This document shows, one piece after another, positions 57,758 through 64,000 of a DNA stretch of 64,000 nucleotides; within the stretch, counting starts at the first letter, position 1, and each line of letters starts with the position of its first letter. The translations under genes and the position numbers were made by a program. The stretch covers positions 2,526,814 through 2,590,813 of the forward strand of contig NW_022204507.1 of NCBI RefSeq assembly GCF_008831285.2, in the 5' to 3' direction. Source of the DNA: Nymphaea colorata (Eukaryota; Streptophyta; Magnoliopsida; Nymphaeales; Nymphaeaceae). The notes under the pieces were generated by a model. The model did not search any database. It saw nothing but the letters and a program-made list of their open reading frames with translations, and had not been told where the DNA came from.

Positions 57758-60540
57758 TGTCACACCCCAACCTTTTTTACCCTCAAACACAATTTTTTTT
57801 TCTAACCTAAAGCGTTGAAGTGTGACCACACAAAAAATCAAAAAGGGGGAGCTATGCCATTCAAAACAATGCGGCGAACTTTCATTTATATAAATTTTGA
57901 CTCATACAGAATCACATCTATGTGCATGACAAAAATGCCTCAAACCATTTAATTGATGTCTAACAAAACAAGACATCAATACAATCAAAACAAGACGCGC
58001 TGGCACTACAAAAGACTCAAAACCTCCCCAGTAGGATGTGAGTGAAGCCATATGATCGACCTGCTACCTCAGGTCCGCCAAAACCTGAAAAAAAAAACAA
58101 CTAAAGGCTTAGCCTTTACAGTACGGCAACAAGCCAGAAAAATCCCAAAACCTCTTAGGTAGGGCTCAAATATGAGAATATACAATCATAAAACAAATCA
58201 TCATCATGTCGTATCAGGTCATAGTCACATCATTTGCCAAGAAGGCCCCTCACATAGACCACGACATGTGAAGATCACTCAATGGCCACAGTAACACAAT
58301 TTCAAATTACATGCAAGGCATGCTTAAACATTTTGTTTGCATACATTTCAAGTACAACATTCACATGCACATCAATCACATACATTTCAACCATATACTT
58401 TTTATTTCATTAACTTCAGTGAATTGACAGTTCCTGTGGGTGCAAACACAGGCACGTGCATACCGCGGGCGGCCTACAGTCGAGAGACAACCCCTGTGGT
58501 GGTCCAGAACAGTATGGATCCATTCACTCGCTGCAGCGGTAGAGCACTCATCCATGGATGTGTGAATTCTAAGGAGAGATACTCAGTCTTCCCTAAGGCA
58601 CCCAGGTTGAGAAGGCGGGAGCCCAACGCTCCAAGTACAACACACAACAGTACCCTGGGGCCTTGCACCGCCTACGCTCCGAACAAGTGAGACCAGTGGC
58701 GAAAGCGGGACGTCTCCCAAACACATTGCCACAACCACTGGCCTCTCATCTCTTATTCTTTCATTATTATCATTATAATTGCACATTCACAGAATGACTG
58801 GCTAACTCATGAGGCTGGTTCACTTCACGAGTGTACTCACACCTCCAATTGCCTCCACACAAGGTCTACACATAACATTAACAGTCATAGCTAGCCATCA
58901 TACAATACGGGTACAACTACCCTCCAATTTCAATCAATTGCATTATTGCCCACGGCAATACATATGCAACAAATCACAAATTCACATCTTATCAAACGCA
59001 TCAATCAGATCTTTCAAAACTTGGCCAAATTCCAGAGAGTAGTCTCGATCCGTGATGGCTCGTAGCTGTCCTATGCAATTATCATTCTATGATGCTCTCT
59101 AATGCACAATCGGGGTCGATGAGACACTCGACTCGATACCCCACCTCATCTGACATAAGCAGTTATCAATTCTAGCATGCACATGCAAATGCGTAACAAT
59201 TTTCAAAACAAGCTTCTAATAGTTTTTCCAAACAAAACTTGTCACATGACAAATCATTCACAATCACACACATCAGTCACATCTTTCAAAACTTAGCCAA
59301 ACCACAGAGAGTAGTCTCGATCCGTGATTGACTTGTATCTATCCTAGGCAATTATCATTTTAGGATGCTTTCTAATGCATAATTGGGGTCGAGGAGTTAC
59401 TCGACTCGATACCCCACCTCAGCTGTCCTAAACAGTTATCAATTCTAGCATACACATGTAATTGCGTAGTCATTTAACAAAAACAAAACTAATCACATAC
59501 ATTCATTCAATCACATTACAATCATTCAATCACATAACAATCCGAGGATCCAACGATCCTGAACACATTCACAAATTGGCCCCAGGCAGGGATTTGCCTA
59601 GAATGTCGCCATACCTGTCCGCATCCACAAAACACTTCGAACTACAACCCACGTTGCTCAAGGCCTACTTGACGTGCTCGGTGTACCTGCAAACATGATC
59701 AAATGGTAAGTTCTCTACTCGTTTCGCTTTACAATGTATACAAGTAGAAAATATAACTAGTGAGGCATGTCATCGCCTCAAGAGGGTGTCAACGGGTAGT
59801 GTCAACCTACAAGCCCTCCAATAGGCCTCCTCCCAACTTCTTGATATTGTCACCAAACGTCAAAACTCAATGCTTCAATCAATCCATCACTAACACATTT
59901 CTCATTAGTTTTCTTTAGTTGAGGCGTGTTCCGCGCAATTAAGATTCTCAACATACAACGCACATGTACATCAATAAAAGCCTATTTTCCAAGCTCGTTA
60001 AAACGGTTCTAAACCTTCACCACAACATCACAATCTCTATCATGCTTCCTTATTGCTTCGAAAATCAACACATCATGCTAGAAAAACACTTATACACATA
60101 GACCCTCGTCCATCTCAAAATGGGCATAAACTTCCCCAAAATAGCGACATCTCTAGCATGTCTTCTAAATCATCAATTCTTAATTCTAGCATGCTCAAAC
60201 AATACTCCAACAGAAAATTTACAACAATCTAAGCTCGATTAGGCCTTGCTCACCCCAATTTAAGAATCTGAACTGCTGCGATGCTTCCGGCATCCACCTC
60301 AAGCGTTCAAACGATCCCCACGCGGCAAAAATCGTGTAATGCCGCCACCACCGACCCGCCTGCCAAAACAAATCGAGCGTTACAGTAGCAACATGTAGCT
60401 TGAACGAATGGAGGTAGTGCTTTATGGGACTTTTACTTGCATTTATTAAACGGTGGCCAAACTCATGTCTCTCCCAAACCAACACATGCCCAACGCTGGT
60501 GGGGTGCCGGGAGAGTGCACTTATTAAATGTCGGGAAAGG
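57758..60540 (-). repeat. Long LTR of the truncated Gypsy element (right border uncertain)
   Basis: The + strand starts TGTCACACCCCAACC, five bases beyond the primer site, as expected for the end of a - strand 5' LTR. Multi-kilobase LTRs occur in some plant chromoviruses. I could not find the other end: a CCAACACA near 60485 and the composition change near 60540 are candidates. An internal tandem duplication is listed separately. No second LTR copy is in the window. Confidence 0.5.
58990..59470. repeat. Two tandem units of about 275 bp inside the long LTR
   Basis: Both units contain ATCTTTCAAAACTT, AGAGAGTAGTCTCGATCCGT, ACTCGACTCGATACCCCACC and CAGTTATCAATTCTAGCAT in the same order. The units have diverged at many positions, so the duplication is old. 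Confidence 0.85.
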
Positions 60541-61875
60541 CAATAAATGTTGTAGTATAATTGTTGTTTTTCTTGTTACTAGACCCTCTTTTACTTGCTA
60601 TTTTGTTATGGTTATGCAATTCACATGCATAGATAGATGTTTTTTTTCTTGTATCTTTGTTCTTTCTCTTTTGAAAAAACGTTTTTGTGAACTTTTAATA
60701 TTTAGAAGTTACAATTTTCCATTTTCCACTTTGTAGCACACATTTGGAGCAAATTGATCTACATGGGTGCATCTTCTCCGGATTGCTTTCGGGTTCCAAT
60801 GTTATTCTCGATGAAAAAGTCTTGAGTTGAACATTTTCCCTTCTTGCCCATTTGCTTACACGTTATTGTCGTGATTTTTGTCTTGCTTTCTTGTGAAGGT
60901 TCCGCTCTCTCTCTCTCGCCACCTCCTATCTCTTTCTTTGCCTATTGCATTGATTCTTCATTTTCTTCTTAATAACCTTCTTTTTATGGTCCCCTTTAAA
61001 TTTTAGAGCCGATTTTTCAACTCGCCTTCTGCACACATCAATGTCTCTAATTTGGTTTTAGAGCCAACGACACAGAGGGGTTTTATCAAAATGTATGTTG
61101 GCAAGCAGGAAAGAAGGAGTATCGGATCAAGATAAAACTTCCCCTGGCTCGAAGAATCATTTTCGACATCTGCCACCCGAAAACTTGGTCCATACCCACA
61201 CCATCCATCCATCATTTCATCGCTCTTTAATTCACTTCATATGTAGAATTTTGATGTTGGTTTTTCTAATTAGCTAGACTTACCATTGGAAGCTGCTTCT
61301 TTTGTTCATTTTTAAGAGATTCTTGTTGGATAGATGCATGGGCTGAATGTCTCTGAATTAATGAGACCGAAAACTTGTTGCTCCAATAGGAACAATTAAT
61401 GAGTTATACATGTCATGCATTCGGATCATTTTCATGTTAAATCTCATGCATCTTCTATATCAAGTATCTCAGAAATGCTTGAAAGCTTCAGTAATGAATC
61501 ATCAGGGCCATCAAGTTTTGCAGGGTAAATCATGCCACGGCTCCCTTGGGGAAGTCACGCATGCTTATAAGGGCCCCATTAACAAAAAAAATGTCAAATG
61601 AATGTTTTGATGTTATAGCTTGCAATATGATTGTTGTCTCAAAAAAACTCATGGCACATAGAGATCTTCATGCTTGTAAGACTATGGGTTGTTATTAGAT
61701 GAAGCAATATTAACTATGTCTATAGATTACAGTTTATCACAGGGGAATGATGAAATGGAAATTGAAAATTCTCCAGGATTAGGAGAATGGTGCAGAGAAT
61801 GGATAAAAACAAAAAAAAATTTAACAGCAAAAAAATTAGAAAGCATGAGAACGAAGGCATAAATAAAGAATGCTT
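60541..61875. other. Unassigned region right of the Gypsy fragment
   Basis: No gene is supported. The open frame at 61003-61215 (- strand) has no recognised motif. Confidence 0.45.
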
Positions 61876-62005
61876 TGGTATCATATCGGCCATTACGTAA
61901 ATCTAACCCTGCAACAAATGCAATAATTTTTCCCTTGTCATTACCAGCATCTGCATCTAAGATCACTGACTTTTGATCATGAGGATAAATTGCCCCAACT
62001 TTCTT
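61876..62005 (-). pseudogene. Phospholipase D exon fragment (beta/gamma/delta type)
   Basis: The - strand reads VGAIYPHDQKSVILDADAGN then DKGKIIAFVAGLDLRNGRYD and T. In plant PLDs this is the first HKD site region (consensus G-T-I-Y-T-H-H-Q-K, V-I-V-D, A-F-V-G-G-L-D-L-C-D-G-R-Y-D-T). The enzyme cleaves phosphatidylcholine to phosphatidic acid. Here the catalytic His directly before Gln-Lys is Asp, so even the fragment would be dead. No other PLD exon is seen within the window, and homology stops after GRYDT. Confidence 0.8.
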
Positions 62006-62770
62006 TTGCATTTTTTCCTTTCCATTTAAATGAACCAAGACATTGAATTTGTTCAACTATAATTGTGACGTTCCTATATTTGATATTTTACATTGTTTCT
62101 TTCTCAATTTTCTTGATAGCATGTATCAGGCATGTTTTGTAGCAGATTTGGCATCGTGTTCAACCCAATTGGTTTCTTTCTTCAGCTTCTTCTTGACCTG
62201 AAGCCATTTGACATTTCCTTGATATTAGCTTGCCAGTGTATAAAAGAACAGGCTTTTGCGGGCTCCAATTGCAGGTCCACTTGGGTCAAAGACGAAGAAT
62301 GAATCTGATCTTTTGTTGGTGCATGGGTTCCACTTACGTAAGATCAATAAGTCATCTGCCTCCCCTTTCTTATGTATTTTGTTCTTTTGGTTTCTCGTTA
62401 AAAGATTTCTTATGTATTTCTTTATTTTGGTCTTCCAACGGAACTTGCTTATAAAATACATGGCACTGCTTCTGTGTTGTAGGATACAAATATCCAAGTA
62501 GATAGAACATGAAACCGAGCAAGGATTATACATGTTGATGCCAAGACGTGCTTAAATGTTGAAGTGACCACAAGTGTTGACGGCTAGCTAAATTTTATTG
62601 ATGTAAGAAAAAAAGTAACTTTTCTGAATCAAACATTTATTGCTCTTTGAAGCTTCACATGTGGACAATGGTCATGAACCAAATGAATGTACCAAGAAAA
62701 CAGAGGAGGTTCTAAAGACCCACGAAGGTAGGCTTGACAACCTTTGGATTCTTTAGAATTGCAAGTGAAG
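62006..62770. other. Unassigned segment with a dispersed repeat
   Basis: 62339-62399 (TCATCTGCCTCCCCTTTCTT region) recurs at about 45045-45105 with few differences. The + strand open stretch APIAGPLGSKTKNESDLLLV (about 62259-62320), ending near a GTAAG, looks exon-like but I do not recognise it. Confidence 0.4.
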
Positions 62771-64000
62771 ACATGATTAACATTTCCATAAAGCAATTAG
62801 AGAAGCAACACTTTTACATGCAAACAATTCAATTGCATATAAACCTGAAGGATGGAGAGTTAAAAAATTCATATGCTACAGCTAACAAAGTGGTATTGAA
62901 CACATAGACATAGCTAAAGTTTTGTTGAATAGGGATGTTTAAAAAATGAAAATAGAAGGGAGCAACAGGAGTTCCTAGGTGCATAATCGTGCATTTGCAT
63001 GCTAGAATGAACACCGCATGGCATATGAATCAGCCGATCATGCTCTTCAACGAAGTGAAGAATCTACATAGATATGTCTTAGTTGTTCGGTCCAAGGCTA
63101 CAGCGGTGATTTAGATCACCGGTATATAAAAGTCCATAGACGGATGGAGAGTTAAAAAATTCATATGCTACGGCTAACAAAGTGGTATTGAACACATAGA
63201 CATAGCTAAAGTTTTGTTGAATAGGGATGTTTAAAAAATGAAAATAGAAGGGAGCAACAGGAGTTCCTAGGTGCATAATCGTGCATTTGCATGCTAGAAT
63301 GAACACCGCATGGCATATGAATCAGCAGATCATGCTCTTCAACGAAGTGAAGAATCTACATAGATATGTCTTAGTTGTTCGGTTTGGAATGAATCATCCA
63401 AGGCTACAGCGGTGATTCACATCACCGGTATATAGAAGTCCATAGGAAAGACATGATTAACATTTCCATAAAGCAATTAGAGAAGCAACACTTTTACATG
63501 CAAACAATTCAATTGCATATAAACCTGAAGGATGGAGAGTTAAAAAATTCATATGCTACAGCTAACAAAGTGGTATTGAACACATAGACATAGCTAAAGT
63601 TTTGTTGAATAGGGATGTTTAAAAAATGAAAATAGAAGGGAGCAACAGGAGTTCCTAGGTGCATAATCGTGCATTTGCATGCTAGAATGAACACCGCATG
63701 GCATATGAATAAGCCGATCATGCTCTTCAACGAAGTGAAGAATCTACATAGATATGTCTTAGTTGTTCGGTTTGGAATGAATCATCCAAGGCTACAGCGG
63801 TGATTTAGATCACCGTTAACATTTCCATAAAGCAATTAGAGAAGCAACACTTTTACATGCAAACAATTCAATTGCATATAAACCTAAGGATGGAGAGTTA
63901 AAAAATTCATATGCTACAGCTAACAAAGTGGTATTGAACACATAGACATAGCTAAAGTTTTGTTGAATAGGGATGTTTAAAAAATGAAAATAGAAGGGAG
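62771..64000. repeat. Tandem array, at least four units, running off the window
   Basis: A landmark GATGGAGAGTTAAAAAATTC occurs at 62851, 63143, 63531 and 63889, giving spacings of 292, 388 and 358 bp. Full units begin ATTAACATTTCCATAAAGC, pass through GTTCCTAGGTGCATAATCGT and end with GTCTTAGTTGTTCGG and a short hairpin CGGTGAT..ATCACCG. Unit 2 lacks the first part, and units 1-2 differ from unit 3 by a GTTTGGAATGAATCATCC insertion. Units are almost identical, so the array is young. The open frames on the - strand in each unit share one sequence because the units do; no protein family is recognised. Confidence 0.92.

Noticed and set aside
58337-59698. ORFs within the long Gypsy LTR as genes
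   Set aside because: They lie in non-coding LTR with tandem duplication and have no family motif.
1-64000. tRNA, rRNA, CRISPR array or organellar insertion
   Set aside because: I looked for cloverleaf-type tRNA sequence, regular spaced repeats and plastid or mitochondrial genes and saw none. The tRNA-like words are retrotransposon primer sites.

Overview
This window is nuclear DNA from a flowering plant. Three things show this: a class I-like HKT cation transporter gene with the two introns usual for plant HKT genes, LTR retrotransposons with the plant initiator-tRNA-Met primer site (TGGTATCAGAGC), and fragments of plant gene families (glycolate oxidase, CAR-type C2 protein, phospholipase D, PICC-type coiled coil). 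The sequence does not let me name a species. It is AT-rich, gene-poor and transposon-rich. I see no bacterial operons, CRISPR arrays, rRNA or tRNA genes.

Layout. (1) 0.5-7.2 kb: the only convincing host gene, an HKT transporter on the + strand in three exons (693-1777, 4283-4528, 7040-7241). A TATA box lies upstream. An in-frame TGA separates a near-ideal ATG at 582 from the ATG at 693. (2) 7.2-17.2 kb: intergenic DNA with a candidate MITE, a polypurine tract of about 530 bp, a three-exon orphan fragment of an acidic protein, a GAGCTAAACGAGTT minisatellite and a GC-richer block I cannot identify. (3) 17.2-28.3 kb: a decayed plant transposase gene (Transposase_24, Ptta/En/Spm type). It is split by a degenerate Ty1/Copia element (17528-21626), and a second element of the same family follows (23148-28263). 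(4) 28.3-34 kb: gene fragments, namely glycolate oxidase and a PICC-like coiled coil, the latter split by a PIF/Harbinger element on the - strand. (5) 34-45.8 kb: mostly unassigned DNA, including copy 1 of a segmental duplication (38.1-41.35 kb). (6) 45.8-51.4 kb: a complete Ty3/Gypsy chromovirus-type element on the - strand with a perfect TACCC target duplication and five premature stops. (7) 51.5-56.6 kb: copy 2 of the duplication, interrupted by a 2,576-bp TIR element with TTA target duplications. That element has captured an exon of a CAR C2-domain gene. (8) 56.6-60.5 kb: a second, truncated Gypsy element with a long LTR. (9) 61.9-62.0 kb: a phospholipase D exon fragment with a broken catalytic motif. 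(10) 62.8-64.0 kb: a tandem array running off the window.

Apart from HKT, nothing here looks like a working pathway. The interest lies in nested insertions with readable pre-insertion sites, transposon capture of host exons, a viroplasmin/RNase H1 N-terminal-like ORF beside a Harbinger transposase, and LTR hairpins that appear to covary. All reading was by eye, so family calls rest on motif recognition and not on database searches.
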